A DNA stretch of 64,000 bases, taken from positions 124,001 to 188,000 of the forward strand of contig NZ_JONL01000002.1 in the NCBI RefSeq assembly GCF_000711735.1, given 5' to 3'. This document shows, one piece after another, positions 25,863 through 36,373 of the stretch (position 1 is the stretch's first letter; each line of letters begins with the position of its first letter). The notes under the pieces are model-generated. The model ran no database searches. It was not told the DNA's origin and saw only the letters and a program-made list of their open reading frames with translations. This stretch comes from Maridesulfovibrio frigidus DSM 17176 (GTDB lineage Bacteria; Desulfobacterota; Desulfovibrionia; Desulfovibrionales; Desulfovibrionaceae). The translations under genes were made by a program, and so were the position numbers.

Positions 25863-26276
25863 TTAATCTTGTTGGGCAAGCAACATATCTGCATAGGATT
25901 GATACTTTGTTGCGCTAACTTCCGGCAGATAATCATCTCCGCCTATTAATGACCACACCAGTCTGGCAAGTCTTATCGGTGCAACCTGAGTATAATTGTT
26001 TCCGGACTCAGCTAGTTTTGCACTTAGAATATCTGCGACTTTTTTGACTCCGGTAAAATCAAAAATAATATCTACATCAACCCCTAACTGAATTATATCA
26101 TCAATTGATACCACCGGAACACAATTCTCTTGGGCAAACTTTTTACCATTTGTATCAGCTAACTCGCAAACGCATTTAACATTCAGCACACTCTCAGTCC
26201 CTGCAACTTTCTCAAGAAATACTGACCCAACTCTCCCGAGACCAACAATAGCTATATTGTGATTTTCCATAGCCAC
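25863..26276 (-). CDS. Single-domain Rossmann-fold NAD(P)-binding protein
   Basis: 137 residues with IAIVGLGRVGSVFLEKV at residues 8-24, a GxGxxG dinucleotide motif, then a CVCELAD acidic strand end. It looks like only the N-terminal nucleotide-binding half of homoserine/aspartate-dehydrogenase-like oxidoreductases, with no catalytic domain. It may be a redox-sensing or regulatory subunit, or a trimmed enzyme. Convergent with the kinase gene (8-bp gap). Confidence 0.65.
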   Translation of the reverse strand: MAMENHNIAIVGLGRVGSVFLEKVAGTESVLNVKCVCELADTNGKKFAQENCVPVVSIDDIIQLGVDVDIIFDFTGVKKVADILSAKLAESGNNYTQVAPIRLARLVWSLIGGDDYLPEVSATKYQSYADMLLAQQD

Positions 26277-26532
26277 CCCCCTATATTACTATAAAAATTA
26301 AGAAATACTGCGCAATTATACAATAATTACCAAGATTAATTCCCTTCTTACCCTGCCTTTACGCTTTTTCGCAAGCCCCATATCAATGATTTATCAATTC
26401 TGATTATTTTTCAGCATCTTTTCAATAAGCAAACCCCTATCTTCCGATGACTATATAGGAAAAAAATGGCATTATAAGGAAGTTACCGAAACTGGTCATA
26501 AATAAACGCTACATATAGATGAGGATTTACAA

Positions 26533-29500
26533 ATGGATAGAGGACCTTCACCTTTCAGAGACAAAAAGAACGTACTTATCGGCCTGCTGCTCATGCTATG
26601 CATTATACAGGCATCGGCACTTCTAAAAAATAAACATGAATCCGTATCAAACCGCATGGAAGCGGGAGAAAATGTTGTAATCACGGACGTCAGTTTAGAC
26701 AGTCAGGGCTATTCTCAGTTGCTTATTGCCTTTGACCGTCCCATAGGGCCTCTAGCCGTATCGACCGTACTGAAAACACCACCAGCCAAAATTACTCCAG
26801 AAGTAAAAGGCGAATGGCGCTGGATTAACCCATACGGTTTGAAATTCACGGCAGATCCGTCATTTAAATCGGACACAAAATTCACTATTGAAATGAAACC
26901 TGATAATTTCCTACTAGACGGACAAAATCTGAGCGGTGAGACAAGCTTCACGGTTCAAACGGGCAGCTTCACTGTAACTGAAACAACCATGCAAACTGAG
27001 CCCGTCACCGGGCCGGGAAAAAACGTACGTATTGAAGGAGCTATCACTTTCAGCAGTTACGTAAATCCCGAAAAAACACTTGCCAAGATCTCTCTCACGG
27101 GATCTGACGGCAAAGATATTCCTTTAAGCATAACTACAAATTACGATGACTATTACCAAAGATTTGTAAGTGGTCCCATCGAAAAGACTACGGCCAGCAA
27201 GACTTACACACTTAAAATAAGTAAAGGATTGCCAGATGGAAAAGGCAACATGGAACTTAGCAAAGACTATAACAAATCCATTGATATCGTCTTTGATCCT
27301 GTTCTTCGTTACATGGGATACAACGGCGCAAGCACTGTTACCGGATCAAGAGTAGAGCTTGGTTTTTCCAGCCCTGTAATCCCTGCGCAGCTACTTGAAA
27401 TGATCTCAATTAAACCTGACGTTTTCGTTTCGGCGGCATCCTCGGGCAAAAAAGTAGTACTCTCAGGGCCATTTGTGCCCGGCAAAAAATATGACATCAC
27501 TTTAAAAGAGGGATTAACTGCGTCCGACGGAGCAGTACTGGACGAAGGACTCATCGCCAACGTAACGATTCCCAACATTACTCCTGTCGCAGACTTCACT
27601 GCCAACGGCATGTTTCTCTCAGAATCAGGCTATAAAACTCTGGGCATCGAAACCGTCAATACCAACCATGTAGATATAAATGTGGACCGTGTTTTTCCGA
27701 ACAACCTATTCTCACTGTTCACCCATTATGGCTACATGGCTTTTGACTCCACCACATATGGCGGCGGGCTTTCTCCTGCTCTGGGTAATAAGATTTTTTC
27801 TGGCAAAATAAACATTACATCTAAACCGAACGAGAAGACCGTAACTCCCCTATCTCTCCAGAGCTTTATAGCAGAGGGCGGCAAGGGATTATACAGAGTC
27901 AGTGCGGGAGTTCCGAGGCAAAACCAGAAGGCCCAGCGCTGGATAATGATTACCGATCTCGGAGTTGTTGCCAAACAAGGTGAGAACGAGTCTCTTTTCT
28001 GGGTATCATCTGTTTCCACTCTTAAGCCAGTTACCGATGCTCGAGTACAGATCATAAGCAATCGCAATCAAATTATGGCTAGCGGAACTACTAGCAAACG
28101 TGGACTGCTCATCATCAAAAAGTCTGCTCTTAGGCAGGACGTAGGCCGCCCGTATATGGTTATTGTTAAGCGCAAAAATGATATGACATTTCTCCTGCTG
28201 GACCGCTTTGCAACCGACATGGCGGGTCTCGATGTAGCAGGACAAAGACTTTCACCAAAAGGTTTCACATCTTTTTCATACGGTGAAAGGAATTTATATC
28301 GTCCAGGCGAGACAGTAAAAGGTGTCGCAATCATCAGAGATAAAAAACTTACTCCTTCAAATAAAATGCCTATAGTTCTAGTCTACACGGACCAGCGCGG
28401 GCGTGAACTTTTCCGCAAAACAGCCACCACCGACAGTCAGGGCATGGTCGAATTTAAACGAGAAATCCCGGACTACTCACCCACAGGTCATTTCTCAGTC
28501 AAAATTCTCGCCGGAAATGAAAATATTGGTAATTACCGCTACTCAGTTGAAGACTTTATGCCGGACAGAATTGCTGCAGAAATTATCACCGCAGAAATTC
28601 CAGAACTGGGAGAAAATCTAAAATTCGAAGTAGAAGGAAGATACCTATTCGGCCCTCCAGCAGAAAGTCTTCCTGTGACAGCAAGAGTGTCTCTTGAATC
28701 CGCTAATTTTGCCCCTAAAGGGTACGAAAATTACCGTTTTAATACGGACTCAAGCTCTTTCAAGCCACGCGAAATAATGGTTTCTGATGAAAAGCTGGAC
28801 GGATCCGGCAAGCACTCTTTCTCCGTCATTATTCCTGACAACATAAAATCTGATTCAGCACTACAAGCTAGGTTAACAGCCAGAATAAGCGAAACAGGCG
28901 GACGCGGTGTTACTGCGACAAAAACAGAACCTATTAATATTTCAAAATTCTACCCCGGCCTCAAAAGCCCTGCCAAGCAGGGATATGAACAAAACGAAGC
29001 CGTCAAGGTTGATTACGTCACGCTAACCCCAGAGGGTGAGAAGACAGTTGCGCCCAATCTTACCATGACTCTTTACCGTGACCGCTGGCAGACGATTGTG
29101 CGCGCCACTCCTTCGGGCGGGTTCAAATATGTAACAGAGCGCGACCCGCAGTTAATCGAAACTCGTAAAATTTCGCCGGCAGATCCGCTTGGTTCATTCA
29201 AAGTATCCCCTGCCGAATTCGGCAGTTACCGAGTTATTTTAAGCGATCCCGAGTCCGGCGTATCAGCTCAGGCAAACTTCTTCTGCGGAGGCTGGGGATA
29301 TTCTCCATGGGCCATGAAAAACCCTTCGAGGCTCGAAATTGTCCCCGTCAAAAAGGGAGACTACAAGCCGGGCGAAATGGCTGAATACCAAATTCGTGCC
29401 CCCTTCGCGGGAAAGATGTTGATCACCATCGAGGATCGTTCAATTCGTTGGTCAAAGACTCTATCCATAAAAGGGAACACAGCTAAAATATCCGTACCTG

Positions 29501-31929
29501 TTCAAAAAGGGCTCAGCCCGAATGCATATGTCACAGCCACTCTAATAAGATCGGTGAATGACATTGAAGCGGGATCATCCGCACGCGCAGTTGGAGCTGT
29601 GCCATTATTCGTGAACAGAAACTCTAATAAGTTATCCGTAGCTATTCAGTCGCCGGAAACAATCCGGCCCATGCAGACGGTTACAATAAAAGTTAAAACT
29701 GATCCCGGTGCAAAGCTGACTATTGCGGCTGTAGACGAGGGCATACTTAGACTTTCAGGCCAGAAAACAGCTGATCCTTTTAGTTATTTCTACGCAAAAA
29801 GAGCACTCGGAGTTAGATGGTCCGACACTTTCGGAATGCTGATGCCTGATGCGGGACCAATTAACAGTTCTCCCGCAGGTGGTGGCGCATCCCTTGCCAT
29901 GATGAAGCAATTCGCTGGCAGTGCGTCCATCAAAAGAGTAAAACCCGTAACCTTCTGGTCCGGCATCATCACCGCCGACAAGAAAGGTAACGCCTCATTT
30001 GATGCCAAAATTCCAAGCTTCAGCGGAGCTCTGCGCATCATGGCAGTAGTTACCGACGGCAAAAAATTCGGATCATCATCAACACTCATGACTGTCCGTT
30101 CCCCGCTAATGGTAACGCCCACCTTGCCTAGATTCCTAGCTCCAAATGAGAGCTTCGACATCCCCGTAGCGGTGCGCAACGACACGCCCGAGCACGGCAA
30201 CTTCACGATAACAGTCAAAGCATCCGGCGCATTCGAAACAGCAATGTCACTAGATTCTTTTGCAGTCGAAAAAAACAGACAGCAGACAGCTTTTTTCAAA
30301 GCCAAAACGAGCAACAGCATAGGTGAATCAGTCTTCGAATTCACAGCTGAAGGGAATAAAGAAAAAACTCAAGAATCCATCGATATGGTCATACGTCCTG
30401 CGATTCCCGTTCAGCGCGCAAGCAGGTCCGGCTTTTTGAAAGACAAAAAAACATCATTCCCACTCACTCTTAAAGGAATGAGGAATGCGACCATCAGTAG
30501 AACGCTGACCATCGGTAATCAGCCCATGATCCGCATGGCAGGGAAACTGGATTACCTGCTCCGCTATCCATATGGATGCGCAGAGCAAACAATCTCCAGA
30601 GCTTTCCCGCTACTGAAATTCCCCGAACTTGCGCGCGAACTTTCACCTTCAAGTTTCGATGAAAAGTCGCCGCAGTACATGGTGCAATCAGCCTTAAGCA
30701 GACTTGCAATGATGCAGAGTGGTAACGGCGGATTCGCAATGTGGCCCGGCAGTTATAAACCTGATGCATGGACCTCGGTTTATGCGCTCCATTTCCTATA
30801 TGAAGCCAGCCTTTCCGGCTATCAGGTAGATAGCCTGCTTAAGAATTCCGCAATCGCTTATGTTTCCAGCATAGCAAGTCAAATTAACGATCAAAAGTCA
30901 TTCAGATTACCATGTTACGCGCTCTATGTTCTCGCCAAATGCGGCAAACCAATGCACGGACCCATGAACTATGTGCGTGAACAAAAAACATCCAAACTAG
31001 ACCAGCTATCGTTAACCCTACTCGGCGGAGCTTTTGCCGCAACGGGCGACATGGCCGCATACACAAAGCTATTAGCAACCAAGCCTATTCCTAGTTCAGA
31101 CGCTGACAAGGACAATTTCTTCAGCTCCGAAACCCGCGACTTAGCCCTTGAAACGCTAGTTCGTATGGAGTTCGACAAAGCTGACGATTCCATACCCAAA
31201 ATGATCAAAAAACTGTCCAACCTAATGGCGGACAGTGGCAGAAACATAACACAAGATAACGCCCTAGGATTTATGGCATTAGGCTCATTCTTCGGTCAGA
31301 CTAAATCAGCCCCAATGCCCGCAGGTAAAATCACTAGCGGCGCAAAAGAGCTTGCCGTATTCGATAAAAATTCCACAACAGTTGTAACGCTAAAAGGTGA
31401 TGCAAAATTCGATATAGAACTTGCTTCCGCTCCAAAAGAAGGAACCGCTGTCTGGACAATAACATCAAGAGCAGTGCCCGAAGTAACAAACTGGAAGCCT
31501 TTCTCAAACGGCCTTGAAATCACCCGCGAGTTCCTTAGCCGCGATGGTGAGCCATTAGACGTAAATAAAATCAAGCAAGGACAACTCATCGCCATGCGGA
31601 CAACCGTAACGTCCAAAGGTAAACGAATCACCAACGCTGTGATCCAATGTCTGCTACCGTCCGGCTTAGAGCCAGAGAATACCAAGCTAGCCACAACCGA
31701 AGATCTACCGTGGCTAAAAAAAGGAAACGTAAGGCCCGATCACGTAGATATTCGCGATGACCGAGTACTAGTTTTCTCCGATATCCCAGCCAAAGGAAAA
31801 GTAGAGCAAGTAACGCTACTACGTGCCGTAACACGAGGAGAATTCAAAATCCCACCAGCACAGGTCCAAGCTATGTATAATCCTGAAATAGCGGGAGCTA
31901 CCGATATAGGTGAGATGGCAATAAAATAA
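26533..31929 (+). CDS. Bacterial alpha-2-macroglobulin (YfhM-like)
   Basis: 1798 residues with an N-terminal membrane anchor (about 13-30), then MG1-like and MG2 beta domains and bait-like regions. An A2M domain follows with the thioester motif GCAEQ near residue 1348, flanked by YPYGCAEQTISR and the alpha-toroid (thioester-containing) helical region. The C-terminal end has a receptor-like beta domain. It should sit in the periplasm and trap foreign proteases. The PBP1C gene follows, the common bacterial pair in which A2M guards and PBP1C repairs the wall. A GAGGA ribosome site lies 8 bases before the ATG. Confidence 0.95.
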   Translation: MDRGPSPFRDKKNVLIGLLLMLCIIQASALLKNKHESVSNRMEAGENVVITDVSLDSQGYSQLLIAFDRPIGPLAVSTVLKTPPAKITPEVKGEWRWINPYGLKFTADPSFKSDTKFTIEMKPDNFLLDGQNLSGETSFTVQTGSFTVTETTMQTEPVTGPGKNVRIEGAITFSSYVNPEKTLAKISLTGSDGKDIPLSITTNYDDYYQRFVSGPIEKTTASKTYTLKISKGLPDGKGNMELSKDYNKSIDIVFDPVLRYMGYNGASTVTGSRVELGFSSPVIPAQLLEMISIKPDVFVSAASSGKKVVLSGPFVPGKKYDITLKEGLTASDGAVLDEGLIANVTIPNITPVADFTANGMFLSESGYKTLGIETVNTNHVDINVDRVFPNNLFSLFTHYGYMAFDSTTYGGGLSPALGNKIFSGKINITSKPNEKTVTPLSLQSFIAEGGKGLYRVSAGVPRQNQKAQRWIMITDLGVVAKQGENESLFWVSSVSTLKPVTDARVQIISNRNQIMASGTTSKRGLLIIKKSALRQDVGRPYMVIVKRKNDMTFLLLDRFATDMAGLDVAGQRLSPKGFTSFSYGERNLYRPGETVKGVAIIRDKKLTPSNKMPIVLVYTDQRGRELFRKTATTDSQGMVEFKREIPDYSPTGHFSVKILAGNENIGNYRYSVEDFMPDRIAAEIITAEIPELGENLKFEVEGRYLFGPPAESLPVTARVSLESANFAPKGYENYRFNTDSSSFKPREIMVSDEKLDGSGKHSFSVIIPDNIKSDSALQARLTARISETGGRGVTATKTEPINISKFYPGLKSPAKQGYEQNEAVKVDYVTLTPEGEKTVAPNLTMTLYRDRWQTIVRATPSGGFKYVTERDPQLIETRKISPADPLGSFKVSPAEFGSYRVILSDPESGVSAQANFFCGGWGYSPWAMKNPSRLEIVPVKKGDYKPGEMAEYQIRAPFAGKMLITIEDRSIRWSKTLSIKGNTAKISVPVQKGLSPNAYVTATLIRSVNDIEAGSSARAVGAVPLFVNRNSNKLSVAIQSPETIRPMQTVTIKVKTDPGAKLTIAAVDEGILRLSGQKTADPFSYFYAKRALGVRWSDTFGMLMPDAGPINSSPAGGGASLAMMKQFAGSASIKRVKPVTFWSGIITADKKGNASFDAKIPSFSGALRIMAVVTDGKKFGSSSTLMTVRSPLMVTPTLPRFLAPNESFDIPVAVRNDTPEHGNFTITVKASGAFETAMSLDSFAVEKNRQQTAFFKAKTSNSIGESVFEFTAEGNKEKTQESIDMVIRPAIPVQRASRSGFLKDKKTSFPLTLKGMRNATISRTLTIGNQPMIRMAGKLDYLLRYPYGCAEQTISRAFPLLKFPELARELSPSSFDEKSPQYMVQSALSRLAMMQSGNGGFAMWPGSYKPDAWTSVYALHFLYEASLSGYQVDSLLKNSAIAYVSSIASQINDQKSFRLPCYALYVLAKCGKPMHGPMNYVREQKTSKLDQLSLTLLGGAFAATGDMAAYTKLLATKPIPSSDADKDNFFSSETRDLALETLVRMEFDKADDSIPKMIKKLSNLMADSGRNITQDNALGFMALGSFFGQTKSAPMPAGKITSGAKELAVFDKNSTTVVTLKGDAKFDIELASAPKEGTAVWTITSRAVPEVTNWKPFSNGLEITREFLSRDGEPLDVNKIKQGQLIAMRTTVTSKGKRITNAVIQCLLPSGLEPENTKLATTEDLPWLKKGNVRPDHVDIRDDRVLVFSDIPAKGKVEQVTLLRAVTRGEFKIPPAQVQAMYNPEIAGATDIGEMAIK

Positions 31930-31966
31930 ATGTTAAAATATTATTTTACTTTATTTCACTACACTC

Positions 31967-31996
31967 TTGACAAACAAACTGTGCTATCTATTTATA
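31967..31996 (+). promoter_or_regulatory. Candidate promoter for the small CxxC gene and pbpC
   Basis: TTGACA at 31967-31972 and TTTATA at 31991-31996 (18-bp spacing), about 45 bp before the ATG at 32042. The perfect -35 box makes it plausible. Confidence 0.45.
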
Positions 31997-32041
31997 AAAC
32001 AGCTTCAAACTCAACATTATAACGTCAACACAGGAAAAAAT

Positions 32042-32224
32042 ATGAGACCTACAATAGTATTGGGAGAAAAGAATTTGGAATGCCCTGATTGCGATGGAAC
32101 AGGTCATGGGCCAAATTCTAGTCAATGCGAGAAATGTGGAGGAGATGGAAACCTCTGTGAATACTGCACCGATGAACCTTGCAATGATATTGATGGTGGC
32201 CATTGTCCAAAGTATGACAACTAA
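32042..32224 (+). CDS. Small zinc-knuckle protein (CxxCxGxG type), 60 aa
   Basis: An ATG at 32042 with CAGGA upstream gives 60 residues with nine cysteines. CPDCDGTGHG and CEKCGGDGN are DnaJ-type zinc knuckles, followed by CEYCTDEPC and a last C. I chose this start because the longer frame begins inside the -35 box of the probable promoter. It probably binds one or two zinc ions; partner unknown. It lies between the A2M and PBP1C genes, 42 bp before pbpC, likely in one transcript with it. Confidence 0.6.
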   Translation: MRPTIVLGEKNLECPDCDGTGHGPNSSQCEKCGGDGNLCEYCTDEPCNDIDGGHCPKYDN

Positions 32225-32266
32225 ATGTTTTTTACACTCTTACAGGCTTGACTACAGCATTTATAG

Positions 32267-34582
32267 ATGGCTAGAAAAATAGTCCCAACCCTTTTAGGCG
32301 GCATTGCTCTTTGCTTTGTCGTCTTTTTTACTTTGGATTTTGTGTATCCGTTTCCTGAGTATAAGTTGCACCCTGCGACTGCTACTGTTGTTTATGATCG
32401 TGATCATAATCCTTTGCGTATTTTCCTGCCTGCGGATGGTGCGCGCCGCATGCATACTGATATTTCTACTGTTTCGCCTGTGCTAATACAATCGCTTATA
32501 GCTTCGGAGGACGGTTGGTTTGAATATCATCCGGGCATTAATCCTTTCTCTGCTCTACGTGCGGCTGTTTCGAATATTCGTGCGGGCCATATTGTTTCAG
32601 GAGCATCTACAATCCCTATGCAGATTGCTCGTATGGCAGAGCCGAAATCCCGTACTTTGTCTGCCAAGCTCAAAGAATCCTTTCGCGCTGTTCAGTTAAA
32701 ATTGCACCACTCAAATGATGAATTGCTTGAAATATATTTGAACATGCTCCCCTATGGCGGCAATATTGAAGGAGTTGCCGCAGCGTCACACTTTTATTTC
32801 GGACACGATCCCTCTACCCTATCTCTTGCCCAATCAGCACTACTTACAACCATGCCGCGCGGCCCTGCTACTTATGATCCCGTCAGACATCCTAAACAGG
32901 CCGAGCGAGGACGAAATCTTGTGATGGAACAGTTGGAGCAGCGCGGTGTTTTCCCGAGCGCGGAGGTTGAACGTAATAAGAAAGTTCCGTTGCCTACAAG
33001 AACGCAACCAGTTCCGCTAAAAGCGCCTCATTTTTCACGTATGGTTTTTAAACACACAGGGCCAGCATCTACTATAGAAACAACTCTAGATTATCCACTG
33101 CAACAGATTGCTGAAGAACGGCTGAAGAATCACATTTCTCTTCTGCGCAATGATGACATCGACAATGGCGCGTGTGTGATCATTCATATTCCCACACGCG
33201 AAATTCGTGCGCTAGTAGGCTCTGCTGACTTTTTCGAAAAGGGATATGGTGGCGCGATCAATCTTGCTGAAACCAAACGTTCACCGGGGTCAACACTCAA
33301 ACCGTTTCTTTATGCACTTGCTATGGATAAGGGGCTAATGGCTCCAGCATCATATCTATATGATATACCCGTCGACTACTCTGGATATTCACCCGAAAAT
33401 TATGATCAGACATGGAGCGGACAAGTTGAGATGCGTGAAGCATTAGCGCGCTCGCTCAATGTTCCAGCGGTAAAGACTTTAGCACAGACAACTGTACCGA
33501 GCTTTGTAGATTTATTGCGCAAGGGTGGCCTTAGCACCTTGAATAAAAATCCGATGGAATATGGTCTGCCGCTCGCACTTGGCGGGTGTGAGGTGAAGCT
33601 CACAGAGCTAACCAATTTATATGCATGTTTGGCTGATGACGGTAGATATAGGCCGTATAAAATTAGGCCGTCAGATAACGAAATAAGTTCGCAACTGCTC
33701 TCTCCAGAAGCGTCATGGATTACGCTGCAAATGCTGTCCAAAGTATCACGACCTGAAATGAATGATACATGGATGCTCACAAACGACATGCCTGAAACGG
33801 GCTGGAAAACAGGTACGTCCTTCGGCCATAGAGATGCGTGGGCAATTGGAATTTCAGGAGAGTACGCCATCGGTGTATGGGTGGGAAATCCTGACGGGAG
33901 ACCACGCAAGGGTATCTCAGGAGCCGTTCATGCGGGGCCATTGCTATTCGACTTGCTCCGCGCCGCGTCACCTGGTGGTAAGCTTCCGGCACAGCCGGAC
34001 GGTCCGGGGATAAGCGAAGTGAAAGTGTGCGCGCACAGTCATCAATTGCCCGGTCCATTTTGTACGGACAGGATCACCATGCAAACCTTGTCAGGCAAAA
34101 CACAGTTCAAACCCTGCGAATATTGCAGACAGATTTTTATTGATCCTAAAAGTGGATTCCGCCTTTCAGGAGAATGTCTGGATCGCAAAAAATTAGATAA
34201 GAAAATAGTGAGAACGCTACCAGCGCAATTAGCCAGATGGAGAGCAGAAAACAGCATGGAAGTTCCGGAACTTCCACCCCTGTCGCCAGACTGCGATTTA
34301 ATCCCCGCGGGTAATGCTCCAAGGATTATTTCTCCGGCATCAAGCACGCCCTATCTATTAAGAAAAGGAACACCGCTAAAGTTTCAGCAGATCAGCTTGC
34401 GGGCAAACGCAGAAGCTGACAGCGGAACGCTTCATTGGTTTTTGGATGGAAGATTAGTAAATAAAGGAGAGTTCGATCAAAAGCTATTCGCAGAAATAAA
34501 AGCGGGAAAACATAAAATATCTGTAACAGATTCACTCGGGCGGACAGATTCGGTTTTGTTTGAAGTTCGGGGTGGGGATTAA
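32267..34582 (+). CDS. pbpC: Penicillin-binding protein 1C
   Basis: 771 residues, the usual PBP1C size. A membrane anchor (about 5-25) is followed by a GT51 glycosyltransferase with its catalytic glutamate region SEDGWFEYHPG (near 80-90) and GASTIPMQIARM. The transpeptidase domain has SPGSTLKP (SxxK serine near 341), a Ser-x-Asn motif RSLNVPA and KTGTS (near 514). A C-terminal BiPBP-type domain with four cysteines (CTD... CEYC) ends the protein. It polymerises and cross-links peptidoglycan in the periplasm; the pairing with A2M is typical. Confidence 0.95.
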   Translation: MARKIVPTLLGGIALCFVVFFTLDFVYPFPEYKLHPATATVVYDRDHNPLRIFLPADGARRMHTDISTVSPVLIQSLIASEDGWFEYHPGINPFSALRAAVSNIRAGHIVSGASTIPMQIARMAEPKSRTLSAKLKESFRAVQLKLHHSNDELLEIYLNMLPYGGNIEGVAAASHFYFGHDPSTLSLAQSALLTTMPRGPATYDPVRHPKQAERGRNLVMEQLEQRGVFPSAEVERNKKVPLPTRTQPVPLKAPHFSRMVFKHTGPASTIETTLDYPLQQIAEERLKNHISLLRNDDIDNGACVIIHIPTREIRALVGSADFFEKGYGGAINLAETKRSPGSTLKPFLYALAMDKGLMAPASYLYDIPVDYSGYSPENYDQTWSGQVEMREALARSLNVPAVKTLAQTTVPSFVDLLRKGGLSTLNKNPMEYGLPLALGGCEVKLTELTNLYACLADDGRYRPYKIRPSDNEISSQLLSPEASWITLQMLSKVSRPEMNDTWMLTNDMPETGWKTGTSFGHRDAWAIGISGEYAIGVWVGNPDGRPRKGISGAVHAGPLLFDLLRAASPGGKLPAQPDGPGISEVKVCAHSHQLPGPFCTDRITMQTLSGKTQFKPCEYCRQIFIDPKSGFRLSGECLDRKKLDKKIVRTLPAQLARWRAENSMEVPELPPLSPDCDLIPAGNAPRIISPASSTPYLLRKGTPLKFQQISLRANAEADSGTLHWFLDGRLVNKGEFDQKLFAEIKAGKHKISVTDSLGRTDSVLFEVRGGD

Positions 34583-36183
34583 ACTTCCCCAAGCCGCACA
34601 CCAATCCACCGACTACCAAGTGACTTAGCCGCAATGCAACACCCTGCGGACATTGCGGACCACTCTATTATTTCGGGCAGTGATATGGCTCCGTTGAAAT
34701 TACCTAGATGCGGCCCTGTTACCAGTGGGACGTCTGCTTCGTTCTTCTTAAGCTCCGCAACTTTTGCGGGGTCCATTCCGTACTTTAATAGATAATCGCG
34801 AAACTCTTGATCCTCTAAAATTTCCTGATCAACAACTCGCATAAACTCGAACATGTGCCGATCAACGCCCATTTCTTCGATCATACTTTTTACTAATTTA
34901 GCGGGATGCAAATCTATCTCATTTTGAAATTCACTGCCTGTAAAACCGCGATAATATCCTTTGAAACAGTCCGTCACTGCTGTTTCGAAAAATTCTGCAT
35001 CAAACAACTCGCGAGCATCAACAGGCTCTTCGTTTTTATCTAGTCCGCACAGTTCGGGATTCTGCGCCCTGAAATAACTGCCTATTACCAGCAATATACT
35101 CATGAAATGCGAACCTACGGCTCTATAAAATTTATCTGAACCGGGCTTCATTACTTGCAGATGCTCAAAATCGCGCAATCCCGAAAGCCCGAAATTTGGA
35201 AATCTGCACGACTCAAGCCAGCGATCTAATCGCCCGAATCTATGCCACTGATATACCCCTTCATCCGTGCGGCGCATGGCCTGCACTCTATTATGAAAAA
35301 GCGGTATCGGAGCATCATGCACTATACCTTTTCCAGCTAACTGACCTAAAATAAAGGCATTACGGGACATTATCTCTAAAAAATCCTGCTTTTCAGAACG
35401 CCTACCTTCCCTATCATCATTGGGATATACAAAATAATCGCAGTGGGCATGGTAGGCCATAGCAAAGCCATCTTTATGTAAATTGCTAGGCGCGTCTGCT
35501 GGTAGGTTTGTAACCTTAAAGACCATCTGCCCCGCTACGCTGAAAGGGCGCGGACAATCAAAACGAACTTCGCAATTCTGAGCGAAATCCGCCAATTTTT
35601 CAGTCCATTTACCTTCAAGATGCAAACCGTCAGGAATTTCACCTTCGCGTGCAATTTTAATAGCAAAAATTTGTTCATCACCAGCGGACTTCATAACTGC
35701 GGATCGGCCTGAAAATGTAGGAGTCTCGAGCGCTTCTCCACGTTTTAGCAGTTCATCCCAAGTGATAGAGGGAGCGTGGCCTGAAAAAGGTGTAGGACTT
35801 TCAGGCAGGAGAAGCTCAAACGGCAACCCGCCAAGTCCTGCGGAAGCTTCAATTGAGGCATGTTCAGAACATGTTGATGCGGCCTGAACTTGTAGACTTA
35901 AAGCTTGTGATGAAAGCTCGGAATCTGAACTAGCAGCGCCAACGGCAGCAAGGGCTTTTGCGCACTCACGATAGAGCAGGCGGGACATTGTCTGATCAGA
36001 ATATCTCTGCTCGATAATAACGTCCCAGACAGCCTTCAATATTGAAGAGTCTGCACTGTCGGGACTCTTTTGCAGAATTCCGCGCAAATTTCTCAGATCC
36101 ATATAGGCCCCGCTGAACTCTCTTTCAGGAGTTAAGCCGCGAGCATAAGCAGTCGCTTCCTCTTTTTTCAAAATCACCCTCAT
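34579..36183 (-). CDS. Kinase-fold protein, SidJ-related pseudokinase-like
   Basis: 534 residues. The N-terminal 130 residues are helical. After that kinase-like landmarks appear: FAIKIAREGE with a VAIK-type lysine (176), GIVHDAPIPLFHNR (286-299) in the place of the catalytic loop, and RFGRLDRW (315-322) where DFG would be. The atypical loop suggests a pseudokinase or a polyglutamylase-like activity as in the SidJ family. I recall SidJ-related pseudokinases of this size in Desulfovibrio, but the name is tentative. The gene ends 4 bp inside the convergent pbpC gene. Confidence 0.5.
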   Translation of the reverse strand: MRVILKKEEATAYARGLTPEREFSGAYMDLRNLRGILQKSPDSADSSILKAVWDVIIEQRYSDQTMSRLLYRECAKALAAVGAASSDSELSSQALSLQVQAASTCSEHASIEASAGLGGLPFELLLPESPTPFSGHAPSITWDELLKRGEALETPTFSGRSAVMKSAGDEQIFAIKIAREGEIPDGLHLEGKWTEKLADFAQNCEVRFDCPRPFSVAGQMVFKVTNLPADAPSNLHKDGFAMAYHAHCDYFVYPNDDREGRRSEKQDFLEIMSRNAFILGQLAGKGIVHDAPIPLFHNRVQAMRRTDEGVYQWHRFGRLDRWLESCRFPNFGLSGLRDFEHLQVMKPGSDKFYRAVGSHFMSILLVIGSYFRAQNPELCGLDKNEEPVDARELFDAEFFETAVTDCFKGYYRGFTGSEFQNEIDLHPAKLVKSMIEEMGVDRHMFEFMRVVDQEILEDQEFRDYLLKYGMDPAKVAELKKNEADVPLVTGPHLGNFNGAISLPEIIEWSAMSAGCCIAAKSLGSRWIGVRLGEV

Positions 36184-36373
36184 TTGTTTATTTCGGCAGA
36201 ACTATATGAATATACAAATTAAGGCTAGAGCGGGCCCATTGCTACTATTAATAGAATCAATAAATAGAGCACCAAAGGACTATTTAAATCTATTTGTTAT
36301 AAATCCCTAACTCCTCTATTTCATACAGTTCTATCTAATCATATTTCAAACAACTTTTCAGGGGTAACAAATC

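Noticed and set aside
29790..30344. Long minus-strand frame within the alpha-2-macroglobulin gene
   Set aside because: Antisense shadow; protein composition is not credible.
31967..32041. Earlier start for the small zinc-knuckle gene
   Set aside because: The extra codons overlap the TTGACA promoter box and lack a ribosome site.
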